From CATQHW01 sp965243545 (GTDB taxonomy: Bacteria; Spirochaetota; Spirochaetia; SZUA-6; Bin103), in assembly GCA_965243545.1 (NCBI GenBank), contig OZ251573.1, positions 1,798,001 through 1,862,000 on the forward strand: a DNA stretch of 64,000 nucleotides. Reading direction: 5' to 3'. The translations under genes and the position numbers were made by a program. Shown piece by piece: positions 27,588 to 37,567 of this stretch. The stretch's first letter is position 1. Each line of letters starts with the position of its first letter. The notes under the pieces are model-generated. The model made no database searches, was not told where the DNA came from, and saw nothing but the letters and a program-made list of their open reading frames with translations.

Positions 27588-29495
27588 TCACCGCGGCCGG
27601 CGGCCGGTGACCGTGACCAGCGCTTCGGCGATCGGGCCGTGCGGCTTCCCGTCGACGGATATGCTCGCGGTCGCCAGCCGGCGGACGCCGTCGCCGGCAT
27701 CCGGGGCGGTCGCCCGCAGCCGCACCTCTCCCCGCTCGCCGGCCCGCAGCCGCACCGACGCCGGGGCGCCGGCGCGCCAGCCGGGCGGCGGCTCGATCTG
27801 CGCGGCGTAGTCGGCGTCGCGCTCCAGGTTGTTGCGCAGCAGCAGGCGGTACTCGACCTCGCCGCCCGGTTCGACGGCGGCGAGATACGGGAGCAGCCGC
27901 GCCCAGAACAGATCGACGAAGTGATCGGCCGGCTCGGCCACCAGGTTGCGGAACACCCGTTCCTTGCGGGCGATGAAGTCCGCGTACTCGTCGAGTTGCT
28001 GCTTCGAGCAGTCGATCACGCCGCGGTGGCCGGGGCAGATCAGCTCCGGGTCGATGCGGCGCATCACCTCCGCGCAGCGCCGGTGCATGCCGAGCCGGAA
28101 GCTGTTGCGCATGACCGTGGTCTGGTACGGCCTGGTGATCGCCGCGCCGGCGCGCAACGTGTCTGCCACGAAGAAGTTGTCGCCGGTGAAGGCGACCCGG
28201 CGGCCGTCGATGAGGCCGGCGTACACGGAGTGGAACTCGGTCTGACCGGGGGCGTGGTAGATGTCGAAGCGGTACTCCTCCCACTCGAACCGCTCGCCGT
28301 CGCGCAGACGGCGGTCTATGCGGATCGGCCGCGGGTACGCGCATGGCGTGCTGGCCCAGGCGGCCGGGTCTTCGAGCACCTGCGCGACCTCGTCCAGCGC
28401 CCAGCAGCGGGCGCCGTGATGGCGCTGCAAGTACGGGATGCCGCAGGTGTGGTCGTCATGAATGTGGGTCGGCACCACCAGATCGAACGCGGTCACCCCG
28501 TAGTCGTCGCGCAGCTCGTCCAGGTGGTGGGCGACAAAGCGCATCGACTCCTGGCCGTGATGCTCGGCGCCGGTGTGCATGTGGGCGGCCAGCGAATGAC
28601 CGTAGTCGACGAACATCGCCTTGCCGGAGTCGCTCAGGACCACGTAGAAGTTGCTGCACGTCCACGGCCCGCCCCACAGCAGGTGGCGGGACAGCGGTTG
28701 CAGCCGGGCGTCCGGCAGGAAGTGGGCCGGCGGGAGGTCAGAACCCGACGACGATCCCGCGATGCGCATGCCGTTGCCGAGCGCCACGCAGTCGGCCAGC
28801 CGCCGCCGCAGGCGCGCGACGTCGCCGGCCACGTCGACGATCGGCGCGCCGTGCGACGGATAGGCGGTCCGCACGTCGAGCCGCGCCAGCGCGTCGATCG
28901 ACTCGACGGTGAAGGCGATCCCTTCCATCCCGCCGTAGGCGTACTCCATGGCGTGGAGCTGGTAGAGCGTGCCGCCGGCGTTCATCAGGTCGCCCGTGAA
29001 CGCCACCCGCTGCCCGTCGACGGCGGTAATCAGCATCGACGACCCGCGCGTGTGACCCTTGGCCGGCACGATCCGAAACCGGTAGCCGCGCCAGGCAAAG
29101 GTCTCGTAGTCCTGCAGCGCGGCGTCGACCGTTATGTTGCGCGCCGCGGTGAAGAAGGTGTTGCGGTCGTCGTAATTGTCATACACCCGCCGCGTCCGCC
29201 AGAAGAGCTCGGCGTCCTCGAACAGGTGCCGTTCGTGTTCCGGCGCCGCCACCTTGGCGCCGGCGGCGGCCAGCGCCGGGGCGCCCGCGCACTGATCCCG
29301 GTGGTGGTGGGTGTGGAGCACCCACTCGACGGCCGATGCTCCCGTGTCGGCCAACGCTTCGGCGACCGCGCCGGAGCCGCTGTCGATCAGCAGCGCCGCG
29401 CCCCCGTCCACGATGACGTAGACGTTACAAATGTCGGAAAAACAGTACAGATGCTCGCTCAGCTGCGTCAGACGAGAGTCTGCCATGCCACGCAT
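27588..29495 (-). CDS. Protein with two tandem metallo-beta-lactamase domains
   Basis: The 635-residue protein carries a first MBL domain with HTHHHRDQ near residue 78 and a second with THIHDDH near residue 360. The latter has a complete HxHxDH motif, while the first has Gln in place of the last His and may bind one metal only. GHTRGSSM and PGQTEFHS supply further ligands. A ~100-residue beta-sandwich (GERGEVRLRATAP) closes the protein. ATG 29495 has a GGAGGGGAG site 11 nt upstream; ATG 29486 is a close alternative. It heads an operon with a flavin monooxygenase and a hydrolase. Confidence 0.8.
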   Translation of the reverse strand: MRGMADSRLTQLSEHLYCFSDICNVYVIVDGGAALLIDSGSGAVAEALADTGASAVEWVLHTHHHRDQCAGAPALAAAGAKVAAPEHERHLFEDAELFWRTRRVYDNYDDRNTFFTAARNITVDAALQDYETFAWRGYRFRIVPAKGHTRGSSMLITAVDGQRVAFTGDLMNAGGTLYQLHAMEYAYGGMEGIAFTVESIDALARLDVRTAYPSHGAPIVDVAGDVARLRRRLADCVALGNGMRIAGSSSGSDLPPAHFLPDARLQPLSRHLLWGGPWTCSNFYVVLSDSGKAMFVDYGHSLAAHMHTGAEHHGQESMRFVAHHLDELRDDYGVTAFDLVVPTHIHDDHTCGIPYLQRHHGARCWALDEVAQVLEDPAAWASTPCAYPRPIRIDRRLRDGERFEWEEYRFDIYHAPGQTEFHSVYAGLIDGRRVAFTGDNFFVADTLRAGAAITRPYQTTVMRNSFRLGMHRRCAEVMRRIDPELICPGHRGVIDCSKQQLDEYADFIARKERVFRNLVAEPADHFVDLFWARLLPYLAAVEPGGEVEYRLLLRNNLERDADYAAQIEPPPGWRAGAPASVRLRAGERGEVRLRATAPDAGDGVRRLATASISVDGKPHGPIAEALVTVTGRRPR

Positions 29496-29697
29496 CGTAG
29501 TGCGGACTCCCCTCCCCTGGCAACCGGGCCGATCAGCCGGTGAGCAGCTCCGCCGGAGCGTCCGGCGATTGGCGCGGCCCGGCTCACCGCAGTCACCCGC
29601 TTGTCCCGGCTCGCCCGCCGGCGCTACAGTCAAGGCGCCGGAGGTCCGAGATGGATCGTGTCAGACCGCGGTACGTAACACCCTGGTAGGTACGCAG

Positions 29698-30087
29698 TTG
29701 AGCAGCGAGAAACCCGTTGATCTGGAGCGCGTGCGGGCGTTTCTGAAGGCGAAGGAGGAGCGGCGGCAGGCGCGGATCGACGCGTTGTTCGAGCGGGCGA
29801 CGCGGGAGGCCAAGGCTATCATCGCGCAGATCGCGCGTGAGCTCAGGCCGCGACGCATCTACCAATGGGGGTCTCTGCTGGATCGCGCCCGGTTCACGGA
29901 GATTTCGGACATAGACATCGCCGTGGAGGGACTGCGCGGGCCGGAGGAATTCTTCCGCGCGGTCGGCATTGCGCTCGACGGGGCGACCGTGCACGTCGAC
30001 GTGGTGGAGATGGAGAAGCTGCCGGCGGACGTCGCGGAGTATATCAGACGGTGGGGAAAGGTGGTCCATGAGCGTAGCGACGAGTGA
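29698..30087 (+). CDS. MNT-type minimal nucleotidyltransferase (MntA-like antitoxin candidate)
   Basis: After a helical start (VRAFLKAKEERRQARIDALF), the protein has the polymerase-beta signature GSLLDR followed by ISDIDIAVEG, i.e. G-S with the D-x-D pair, and a later Asp in HVDVVEME. In type VII toxin-antitoxin systems such proteins AMPylate and neutralise a HepT RNase. TTG at 29698 is the best start (AGGT upstream), giving 129 residues. It overlaps the next small gene by 20 bp, a typical mntA-hepT arrangement, but the partner is not a normal HepT. Confidence 0.65.
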   Translation: MSSEKPVDLERVRAFLKAKEERRQARIDALFERATREAKAIIAQIARELRPRRIYQWGSLLDRARFTEISDIDIAVEGLRGPEEFFRAVGIALDGATVHVDVVEMEKLPADVAEYIRRWGKVVHERSDE

Positions 30088-30193
30088 ACTGGCGGCGCTG
30101 ATTCGGCGGAACGGGGAGCAGTTGGAGACGATCCGGAGCTCGATTGAAGATGCTCTGGATCGATTCGAGGGGCTTCTACGCGACCTGGGCTGA
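30068..30193 (+). CDS. Very short partner of the nucleotidyltransferase
   Basis: The 41-residue product (MSVATSELAALIRRNGEQLE then helical to DLG) is predicted as one amphipathic helix. HepT toxins are about 110-140 residues, and neither the R-x4-6-H motif nor the length is present, so this is either a degenerate remnant or a different small partner. The 20-bp overlap with the upstream gene supports translation. Confidence 0.4.
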   Translation: MSVATSELAALIRRNGEQLETIRSSIEDALDRFEGLLRDLG

Positions 30194-30211
30194 TCACAGC
30201 CGATCTGGCGG

Positions 30212-32767
30212 TCAGCCGGTGAGCAGCTCGGTGAGCCGGCGCTGCCACTCGGCTTCGTCGACCACCTCGAAGCGCATCGACTTGCCGCGCATCGCCGGCA
30301 CGAATTCGGCCCAGTCCCTCCGCGTGGCGTGGCGGGAGCACAGGTCGAACACCGACCGCTTGTAGGCGGTGTCCGCCGCCTGCTGCAGGTGCAGGCCCTT
30401 GGTCTCGATCACGAACACGCGGTGATAGGCGTCGGCGGCGTCCGGCGCATCCGGCTTCAGCGTGAAGATGAAGTCGGCGTAGATGCGCCCGCGCTTCCAG
30501 CCCTGCACGTAGTAGTCGGTGCGGGCGCGGTTGCGGTACCAGAAGAACAGCCGCTCCTGCTGATCCAGGAAGGTCGCTACGCGGTGCTCCAACTCGTTCA
30601 TCTCGTCGCCGGCGGCGATGCGGTCGAACAGTTCCAGTTGGTACGGGACGGGGGCCCAGTCGCCCGGCTGCCGCGGCGGCGTGGCGGGCGTCTTGATCTG
30701 CCGCGGCGGCCGATTGAAGCCGAGGTCGTTGGCCGCCACGATGAAGCGCATCTCGCCCGATTCCAGCAGGGCGGTGAACACGGCGCGCGCCAGCCGGTCG
30801 CGCTCCGCCTCCAGGCGCTTGCGCATCTCCTCCAGGACGTAGCCGTAGTTGCGCACCACCAGCGGGCGCGGGTAGCGCTGAAGCAGCGCGCCGAAGACGC
30901 GCCGCGCCAGCTCGCTGCCGCGCCACGGATTGGGCATCACGTCCAGCAGGTGGCTGGAGGCGAACGCCGCGCTCAAGGTGGCGTCAGCCGCCACCGCGGG
31001 CCGCGCCGCGGCCGCCGCGGCGCCCTCAGCGGATGACCGCACGTTGCCGTCCGGGCCGATCTGCAGATCGATGCCCCGCACCGGGTGCTCGCTGAGCGGC
31101 AGGTCGAACAGCGGGCTCACGTCCACCTGATCCCACGCCGCCCGCACCAGCAGATCCGCCTCGTAGTGCGCGGGCCGCCACTCCCCCCGGTCGCGGATCA
31201 TGAACGCCGGCAGCACCAGGTCGCGCGCCGCCTGCCGGAAGCGCGCGCGGTGGCGGCGCACCACCGGCTTGGCCGGCTGCACGGGGCCGTCCTCGGCGGC
31301 CATCACGTGCTCCTGCAGGTCGCCGAGCCCCTCGCGCAGGAAGCCGCGGCGCACCTCCTGCAGCAGCGCCGCGCCGCGCCGCCGGAAGCAGAACACGTAA
31401 CTCTCGTCCAGCCAGCGGTCGCCGGTCTTGCGCGCGTACGGCTGGCGCAGGATGCGGCCGACGAGCTGCGTCAGCGCGGTCTTGGAGCCGGGGCGGGTCA
31501 GAATTGCCAGCACGTAGGCGAACGCGCAGTCCCACCCCTCCTGCAGCGCCTGCTTGGTGATGATGAAGCGGATCGGACAGTCGCGCGCCAGCAGGCCGCC
31601 GGCGTCGTCCACCTCCTTCAGGTCGTCGCGGGCGCTGGTCTTCACCGCGACGTGCTCCAGGTTGACGTCGGGATGCTGCAGCAGGTACTCGCGGGCGTCG
31701 TCGGCGTGCACGATGCCGGGCTGGCGCTGGTCACGGCCGGTGCGCTCCACCTGGATCAGGCAGATCGGGCGGATGCGCACGCCGGTGGAGGCGGCGTAGC
31801 GCCGGGCGCGCTCCTCCAGCTTGGCGCGGTGCTCCACCGCGGCCAGCAGCGTGTCCTGCCAGCTCGCCCCGGAGCGGTTGCCGACGTGCAGGTCGAGCTT
31901 GATCATCTCCTCGGCGTGGAGGTCGCTGCCCGCCACCTCGACCAGCACGTTGGCCTGCGGCGGCGGCGTGGCGGTGAGCTCCACGATCAGGCAGGGATTG
32001 AACCCCTCCAGCGTCGCGCGGGCGTTGCGGCTGTACGCCTTGTGCCCCTCGTCCAACACGATCAGCGGGCGCAGCAGGCGCAGGGTGTTGCCGAGCGAGG
32101 TCTTGATCTGCCGGCCCCAGAAGCCTTCGGTTTGGTCGAAGACGTCGAGATTGGGGATGCGTTCGAGCAGGGCGCGGTGGGCGGCCATCTCCTGGTCGCC
32201 GGGGAAGAAGCGGTCGAACCCGCCGCTGTCGCGGAACATGCGCAGTTGCTCCCGGGTCTCACGGTTGGCCGACGGCAGCATCAGCAGCAGGATGCACAGG
32301 CTGTCGGCCACGTCCCCGGGGCTGAAGAGGCGGCGCTTCTCCAGGATGCGGGTACGGCCGGCGGAGGCCAGGTCGAGTTGCTGCCGGTAGGGATGGGCAC
32401 GGTCCCTGAGCGCGGTGAGCGTCTGGCGGTAGATCTGCGTGGTCGGCACCACCCACAGCACCAGCCCGGTCTGCCGGTAGCGGAACGCGTCGTTCACCAG
32501 GTCGATCACGCGCACCGCCAGCAGCGTCTTGCCGCCGCCGGTGGGGATCTTGAGGCAGAACGAGGGCAGCGGTTCGCCGGCGCCGGTGGTGCGGGTGGCG
32601 TAGGGCCGCGCCGGCGCGCACCGCTCCCAGGCGCGGCGCGCCCAGTCGAAGCCGAACTCGGGATCGGCGGCGCGGGCGCGGGCGTCGGTGTCGCGCGCCT
32701 CGGCCAGCGCTTCGAGCAGCCCGCGCACCTCCGCCAGGACCCGCCGCTGGTAGTCCTTGAGGATCAT
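30212..32767 (-). CDS. Type III restriction enzyme, Res subunit
   Basis: The 851-residue protein has a superfamily 2 helicase with Walker A IPTGGGKTLLAV near residue 75, the DEAH-like VLDEGHKAYS, the SAT-like ELTATPPP and motif VI QLVGRILRQPYA. The C-terminal PD-(D/E)xK nuclease is visible as IYADFIFTLKP and VIETKGLHL. With Mod it cuts DNA about 25 bp from unmethylated sites after ATP-dependent movement. ATG 32767 overlaps the mod stop by 4 bp. The C-terminus (LTELLTG) ends just after the nucleotidyltransferase module on the other strand. Confidence 0.9.
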   Translation of the reverse strand: MILKDYQRRVLAEVRGLLEALAEARDTDARARAADPEFGFDWARRAWERCAPARPYATRTTGAGEPLPSFCLKIPTGGGKTLLAVRVIDLVNDAFRYRQTGLVLWVVPTTQIYRQTLTALRDRAHPYRQQLDLASAGRTRILEKRRLFSPGDVADSLCILLLMLPSANRETREQLRMFRDSGGFDRFFPGDQEMAAHRALLERIPNLDVFDQTEGFWGRQIKTSLGNTLRLLRPLIVLDEGHKAYSRNARATLEGFNPCLIVELTATPPPQANVLVEVAGSDLHAEEMIKLDLHVGNRSGASWQDTLLAAVEHRAKLEERARRYAASTGVRIRPICLIQVERTGRDQRQPGIVHADDAREYLLQHPDVNLEHVAVKTSARDDLKEVDDAGGLLARDCPIRFIITKQALQEGWDCAFAYVLAILTRPGSKTALTQLVGRILRQPYARKTGDRWLDESYVFCFRRRGAALLQEVRRGFLREGLGDLQEHVMAAEDGPVQPAKPVVRRHRARFRQAARDLVLPAFMIRDRGEWRPAHYEADLLVRAAWDQVDVSPLFDLPLSEHPVRGIDLQIGPDGNVRSSAEGAAAAAARPAVAADATLSAAFASSHLLDVMPNPWRGSELARRVFGALLQRYPRPLVVRNYGYVLEEMRKRLEAERDRLARAVFTALLESGEMRFIVAANDLGFNRPPRQIKTPATPPRQPGDWAPVPYQLELFDRIAAGDEMNELEHRVATFLDQQERLFFWYRNRARTDYYVQGWKRGRIYADFIFTLKPDAPDAADAYHRVFVIETKGLHLQQAADTAYKRSVFDLCSRHATRRDWAEFVPAMRGKSMRFEVVDEAEWQRRLTELLTG

Positions 32768-34413
32768 TGCGCCGGCCGCGGGACGCCGGCGGTGAGGCGG
32801 TCGGCGGTCCGGTAGATCTGGAACGGCAACTGGCAGAAGGTGATGCGGTATTCGTCCAGGAAATCCGCGTCCAGGAAGCGGGCCGGCGCAAACACCAGCC
32901 GGCGCTCGTCCCGGTGCGGCGGCAGGGAGCGGGCGAACTCCAGCGTGAGCGACAACTCCTTGAGCCGCGCCGCGTCCGGCTCGTAGACCAGGTACACGTC
33001 GCCGCGCGGACTGGAGCCGACAAAGCCGCTGGCGCGGTCCACCTTGCCGGGATCGAACTGATCGCCGGTGGCGGTGAAGAAGACGTAGCCGGCGAGCGCC
33101 ACGTAGTCGGGCAGGCCGTCCTCTTTGAGCAGCGATTCCTGCAGCATCGGTCCGCCGAGCTCGAAGTAGCTGAAGGCGCCGCCGAGTCCGGCTTTCAGCG
33201 TCCGGTCGCGGGCCGACGGCACGCCGGCGATGACGCGGCGGACGCGCTCGGCGGTGATCGAGTCGGCGTAGTCCTCGCACTCGATCAGCACGAAGCGCCG
33301 GTTGCCGCCGTCCTCGCGGTTGAGCGCCAGCACCGCGTGCGCCGTGGTCCCGGAGCCGGCAAACGAATCGAACACGATCGAATCCTTGTCGGTGGCGATG
33401 CGCAGGATGCGCTTGACGAGTGCGGTCGGTTTGACCGTGTCGAACACGTCCTCCGACCGCTCGAAGTCGAGGATGCCGACCAGCTCCTTCTTGGCGTCCT
33501 GGGTATGGCCGACCTCGGCGTATGGCCACAAGGTCTGCGGGATGACGCCCTCTTTCACCTCGGACAGATAGCGTTTCAAGCGCGGCATGGTGGCGCCGTC
33601 CGGCCCCCACCAGATGCGGTTGTCCGCCTCCAGCTCGGCGAACCTGTCGGGCGATACGCGGAAGTAGTTGCCCACCGACGGCCGGAACGTCTTGCCCGAG
33701 GGGCTGGTTACTTCATAGGTGCCGAGGCTGTAGTAGTTGCGGGCGGTCAGATCGCTCGACGACCAGACGCCGCGCGGGTCGTCGTCAGGGTTCCGGTAGC
33801 GGCCGGTGGCCCGTACGCTGCGCTGCAGGAGATTCGGTTTCCACTGTTCGGCGTCCTGCGCGTAGATGACGATGAAGTCGTGGTCTTCGGAGAAGTGCCG
33901 GGCGGTGTTGCGCGGCGCGAAGTTCTTCTGCCAGACGGCGGTCGCCAGGAAGTTTTCGACGCCGAATACTTCATCCATCAGCGCCCGCAGTCGATGGACT
34001 TCGTTGTCGTCGATGGAGACGAAGATGGCGCCGTCGGGGCGCAGCAGCTCGCGCAGCAGCTCAAGGCGCGGCAGCATCATGCAGCACCACTTGTCGTGCC
34101 GGGTCAGGTCGTCGCGGTCGACCGTCTTGCCGAACCACTCGCGCATCATCGGCGAGTTGACGTTGTCGTTGTAGGCCCAGCCCTCGTTGCCGGTGTTGTA
34201 GGGCGGATCGATGTAGATGCACTTGACCTTGTGCTGGTAGACCGGCAGCAGCGCCTTGAGCGCCGCCAGATTGTCGCCGTGCACGATCAGGTTGTCGTGC
34301 AGGCTGGCCGGCCGGCTCAGCCCCTTGTCCGGCGCCGGCCGCAGATCGTGGAACGGCGCGGTGAGATGCAGGTTCTCGACGAAGGTCCTGCCCTTGAAGT
34401 GCAGCGAAGGCAT
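32764..34413 (-). CDS. Type III DNA methyltransferase, Mod subunit (N4/N6 beta class)
   Basis: Motif order DPPY first (YIDPPYNTGNEGW near residue 72), then FxGxG (DSFAGSGTTAHAV near residue 333) marks a beta-class adenine methylase. The middle target-recognition region (residues 150-300) is specific to this locus. The methylase protects host DNA and also guides Res. The length (549) is normal for small Mod proteins and no tandem repeat that would suggest phase variation is present. It heads a two-gene operon with res. Confidence 0.9.
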   Translation of the reverse strand: MPSLHFKGRTFVENLHLTAPFHDLRPAPDKGLSRPASLHDNLIVHGDNLAALKALLPVYQHKVKCIYIDPPYNTGNEGWAYNDNVNSPMMREWFGKTVDRDDLTRHDKWCCMMLPRLELLRELLRPDGAIFVSIDDNEVHRLRALMDEVFGVENFLATAVWQKNFAPRNTARHFSEDHDFIVIYAQDAEQWKPNLLQRSVRATGRYRNPDDDPRGVWSSSDLTARNYYSLGTYEVTSPSGKTFRPSVGNYFRVSPDRFAELEADNRIWWGPDGATMPRLKRYLSEVKEGVIPQTLWPYAEVGHTQDAKKELVGILDFERSEDVFDTVKPTALVKRILRIATDKDSIVFDSFAGSGTTAHAVLALNREDGGNRRFVLIECEDYADSITAERVRRVIAGVPSARDRTLKAGLGGAFSYFELGGPMLQESLLKEDGLPDYVALAGYVFFTATGDQFDPGKVDRASGFVGSSPRGDVYLVYEPDAARLKELSLTLEFARSLPPHRDERRLVFAPARFLDADFLDEYRITFCQLPFQIYRTADRLTAGVPRPAQ

Positions 34414-34500
34414 TACCGGCCGCTCAGCGTACCTGCAGGAGCGCGCGGCGTCCAGCGTATGGCCGCCGTACCGTCGTCGATCTCGGTCCCAACCGGCCGG

Positions 34501-35487
34501 TCACTCCCGGCGCGCGTCTTGCCCGGCTACCCGCTTGAGGAGTTCGGGTCCGGTCCGGCATTCGATGACGCCGCTGCCGGCGCGCGCCAAGCGGTCCGGA
34601 TCGGCGGGCGAAAGGAGTGCGGCGAGTCGCCGCGCCGTGTCCTGGTCGAACCTCAGCGCCGCCATCCGGCACAGCTCCTCCACCCGCCCGCGTTCCATGC
34701 CGTGTTCAATGCCGCGCTCGAACTCCCGGCGCCGGTGCGAACGGAGCAGCGGATCGTGGTCAGGTCCGGTGCCCTCCCGCTCGCCGAGCACGGTCCCGAC
34801 GCGCTCCAGCACCGCGCTGGTCCGCTCCGACAGCCTCGGCTCGTTCAGCGCAACGTGGATCTCCTCCGCCGTCCAGCCCGGAAACGCCCGGCTCTCCGGC
34901 GCCGTCCGGTAGGCGCCATCCTCCAACAGGTAGATCGTCAGCCCCGGCCGCCGGTTTCGCGGGCGGCTCGGCGCGGTCTGGTCCGGCACCTCTACCCAGA
35001 CCTCCGGGAACCCCCACGATTCGTACAGCCCCAGCTTGCCGCGGCGCACGTCGGTGGTGTGGTCCACCTCCAGCACCACGTCGGGGTGATCGTCCACGCC
35101 GATCACCATGGCCGACGGTCCCGGCAGCCGGGCGCGTCCCGGATGCAGGTACACCGACTCGTCGGCCTGCATGATGCTCTGCGGCGCGTCCTGCTCCCGC
35201 AGGTCCATCGATCCGTATTGGTTGATCGGGGCGCCGCGCACCTGGGCGATGCGCTCGACAAGCGCGTTCAGAAGGCGGGAGCGCTGTTCGTGATAGGGAC
35301 TGGCGGGTTCGCAGATCATGGCGGTCTCGGTGTTGCCGTCCCAGTACTCCAGGCGCCGGTCGAAGTCTTCCAGGTCCTTGCGCGGCAGGGAGACGGCCTT
35401 ACAGCCGGGGAACTCCGGCTCAGGCTGCGGGTGCGCGGCGCCGGTTTCGCGGCGGCTCGGCCGGCGGGCGGTCTTGGTCTTGGCCAT
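34501..35487 (-). CDS. Uma2 family (PD-(D/E)xK) nuclease-like protein
   Basis: The core contains VYLHPGRARLPGPS, DVVLEVDHTTDVRRGKLGLY and FPEVWVEVP, the conserved pattern of DUF820/Uma2 proteins with the Asp and Glu of the nuclease site, though the usual third Lys is moved or replaced. A charged C-terminal extension (RREFERGIEHGMERGRVEEL) resembles the coiled end of transposase-linked PD-DExK proteins. ATG 35487 begins MAKTKTARR. Physiological role is unknown; it lies in a block of restriction-type genes. Confidence 0.7.
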   Translation of the reverse strand: MAKTKTARRPSRRETGAAHPQPEPEFPGCKAVSLPRKDLEDFDRRLEYWDGNTETAMICEPASPYHEQRSRLLNALVERIAQVRGAPINQYGSMDLREQDAPQSIMQADESVYLHPGRARLPGPSAMVIGVDDHPDVVLEVDHTTDVRRGKLGLYESWGFPEVWVEVPDQTAPSRPRNRRPGLTIYLLEDGAYRTAPESRAFPGWTAEEIHVALNEPRLSERTSAVLERVGTVLGEREGTGPDHDPLLRSHRRREFERGIEHGMERGRVEELCRMAALRFDQDTARRLAALLSPADPDRLARAGSGVIECRTGPELLKRVAGQDARRE

Positions 35488-35603
35488 GCGGAACAGCGTA
35501 TGCGCGCCTCGCCGGTCCTGCAACCGCGCGCGGTGTTGTTTGTCGGGCGATGCCATGCCAGCGCGCCGGATGGTTGAACGGTAGCAAGCACAGCCGCCGG
35601 CCA

Positions 35604-37445
35604 TCAGTTTCCGGCGCCCGTGACCTCCGCGCCCGCAAGGTCGGCGAAGGCCGTGTCGGAGGCGTGTACGAGTTCCCAGCCACAGAACACCAGCACCACG
35701 CCCGTGAACTCCACCTCGGCATGCCGCGCCGCCAGCCGGCGGTCCGCCAGGTAGGCGCGCGCTTGCGCGTCCGCGGCGGCGGCGGCCGCCGTCACCTGCT
35801 CCGCCGTGGCGCCGCGGCGCAGGTATTTCAACTCGATCACATAGCCGTAGCGCTTGCCCGGCGAGCGCGCCGGGCGCGGCTCCAGCACCAGGTCCGCGTA
35901 GCCCTTGGCCAACTCCATCTCGGTGTATAACACGAAATAGTTGGAGATGCTCAGGTAGGCGGCCACGAAGCTCTGCACCACCTTCTCGCCCTGCAGGTAG
36001 TCGCGCACGCCGGTCTGCTCCGCCATCGCCGCGCTCAGCCGCTCGATCGCCGGCCGCCAGTCGCCTTCCAGCGCCATCCGCCGCGTCAGCCGGTCGAACT
36101 CCGCCAGGTCGAACCGGAACGCCCGCACGTCGTGGTAGGCGTCACGCAGAAAACCGTACAGCAGCCGCCGCACCGTCTGGTTGGGGATGGCCAGCAGCGG
36201 AGTCTCGCCGGTCACGCCGCGGATGCTCAACAGGCCGAAGTAGTGGAGCAGCGACAGAAAGTTCTCCCGTTCGGCCAACCGCGTCAACGGAAAGCTGCTC
36301 ACGATGTCGCTGTCGGCCCGCCCTTCGGCGATCACTTGGCGCAGCAGGTCGAAGTTACCGTTCAACTGCCGCTCGTTCATCTCCCGTTCGACGACGAGCA
36401 GATGGCGCAGCTTGCCGTAGTCGATGCGCACGTTGTCGTCGATCAGGTTGTCCGGCCCTGGCAGATTGGGCAGCGAGTGCTGCAGATAGTAGAGCACCAT
36501 GTCGGTGTTGTAGACGACGTTCGGCGCCGTCTTGGCGAAGCGATAGCCGTCGTACCACTCGCGCATGGTGTCGAGCGCGGCCTCCGGGTCCTGGTTGAAG
36601 ACGCCGAGATCGCGGTAGGTCCGCACCATGCCGCGCACATCGTCCTCGGTGAAGCCGAGCAGCTCGTTGAATTCGGGCCGCAGGCTGAGATTGGAGCCGA
36701 TGTTGAAGCCGCTGGTGACGTCGTCCATGGCGATGGGCGAAACGCCGGTGACGAACATCCGCTCGACGCTGCCGTTCTCGGTGCCCATCTTGAGGGTGGC
36801 GAAGAAGTTGCGGTAGAAGCCACCACCGTGGGTGAACGAGTGGTACGCCTCGGCGTCCCGATGCGCCAGGATGGTGTTGGCGAAGTTGTCGTACTCGTCA
36901 ATCAGGACGTAGAGCGGAATGCCGCAGGCGCGCGCGTACTGGAACAACTCGTCCAACTGGCCGCGGATCGAACCCCGGCCAAGGATGTCGCGTTCGGTCT
37001 CCACGTCGAACAGATCGCGGTGGCGGCGCATCGTGTGCTTGAGGCGGCTGGTGCAGTGCTCCTCGAACTCGCGCTCCAGTGCGTCGAGGGAGTCACTCAA
37101 GCCGGAGAAGTTGAAGTGCAGCACGACGTAGCGGCTACGGTCGGGCGTCGGGTCGGCGCCGACGTGGGTGTCGGCGAACACCGCGCCGAAGTCGCCGGCC
37201 TCGGCGCGGTCATAATAGCTTTCCAGCAGCGACAGCCAGCAGGTCTTGCCGAAGCGCCGCGGGCGGATGAAGAACACGAACCGCTGCTGCTCCAGCTCAT
37301 GCAGGAAGCGGGTCTTGTCTACGTACAGGCAGCCTCTTTGGCGGAGGCCCTTGAAGAACGCGTATCCGTAAGGGATGGCCGGAACAGGCGCCGGGACCGA
37401 TGGACCGGAGCGCGGCGGCGGCTCAGGCGCAACCATTGGCGGCAT
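35604..37445 (-). CDS. AAA-ATPase-like protein with C-terminal PD-(D/E)xK nuclease domain (DUF1703 type)
   Basis: The N-terminus reads IPYGYAFFKGLRQRGCLYVDKT with FIRPRRFGKTCWLSLLE as Walker A (RFGKT), and VLIDEYDNF as Walker B. The C-terminal 120 residues hold YADLVLEP and YGYVIELKYLRRG, the D-x-E-x-K nuclease core, and the typical end VVLVFCGWELVH. The 613-residue length is normal. ATG 37445 has a GGGAGGG site. Members are common in Bacteroidetes, spirochaetes and others and are suspected defence or mobile proteins; no function is proven. Confidence 0.8.
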   Translation of the reverse strand: MPPMVAPEPPPRSGPSVPAPVPAIPYGYAFFKGLRQRGCLYVDKTRFLHELEQQRFVFFIRPRRFGKTCWLSLLESYYDRAEAGDFGAVFADTHVGADPTPDRSRYVVLHFNFSGLSDSLDALEREFEEHCTSRLKHTMRRHRDLFDVETERDILGRGSIRGQLDELFQYARACGIPLYVLIDEYDNFANTILAHRDAEAYHSFTHGGGFYRNFFATLKMGTENGSVERMFVTGVSPIAMDDVTSGFNIGSNLSLRPEFNELLGFTEDDVRGMVRTYRDLGVFNQDPEAALDTMREWYDGYRFAKTAPNVVYNTDMVLYYLQHSLPNLPGPDNLIDDNVRIDYGKLRHLLVVEREMNERQLNGNFDLLRQVIAEGRADSDIVSSFPLTRLAERENFLSLLHYFGLLSIRGVTGETPLLAIPNQTVRRLLYGFLRDAYHDVRAFRFDLAEFDRLTRRMALEGDWRPAIERLSAAMAEQTGVRDYLQGEKVVQSFVAAYLSISNYFVLYTEMELAKGYADLVLEPRPARSPGKRYGYVIELKYLRRGATAEQVTAAAAAADAQARAYLADRRLAARHAEVEFTGVVLVFCGWELVHASDTAFADLAGAEVTGAGN

Positions 37446-37567
37446 CTTACCACACCTCCCTCCCGTCTTCGCAGTCAACCCGCGCGCACGAACCCACGCC
37501 GCTACGGCTATCCGATAGCACCGTTGCGCCGCGTTCGCGCGGATCAGATAACCCCGGCTACCGCCCC

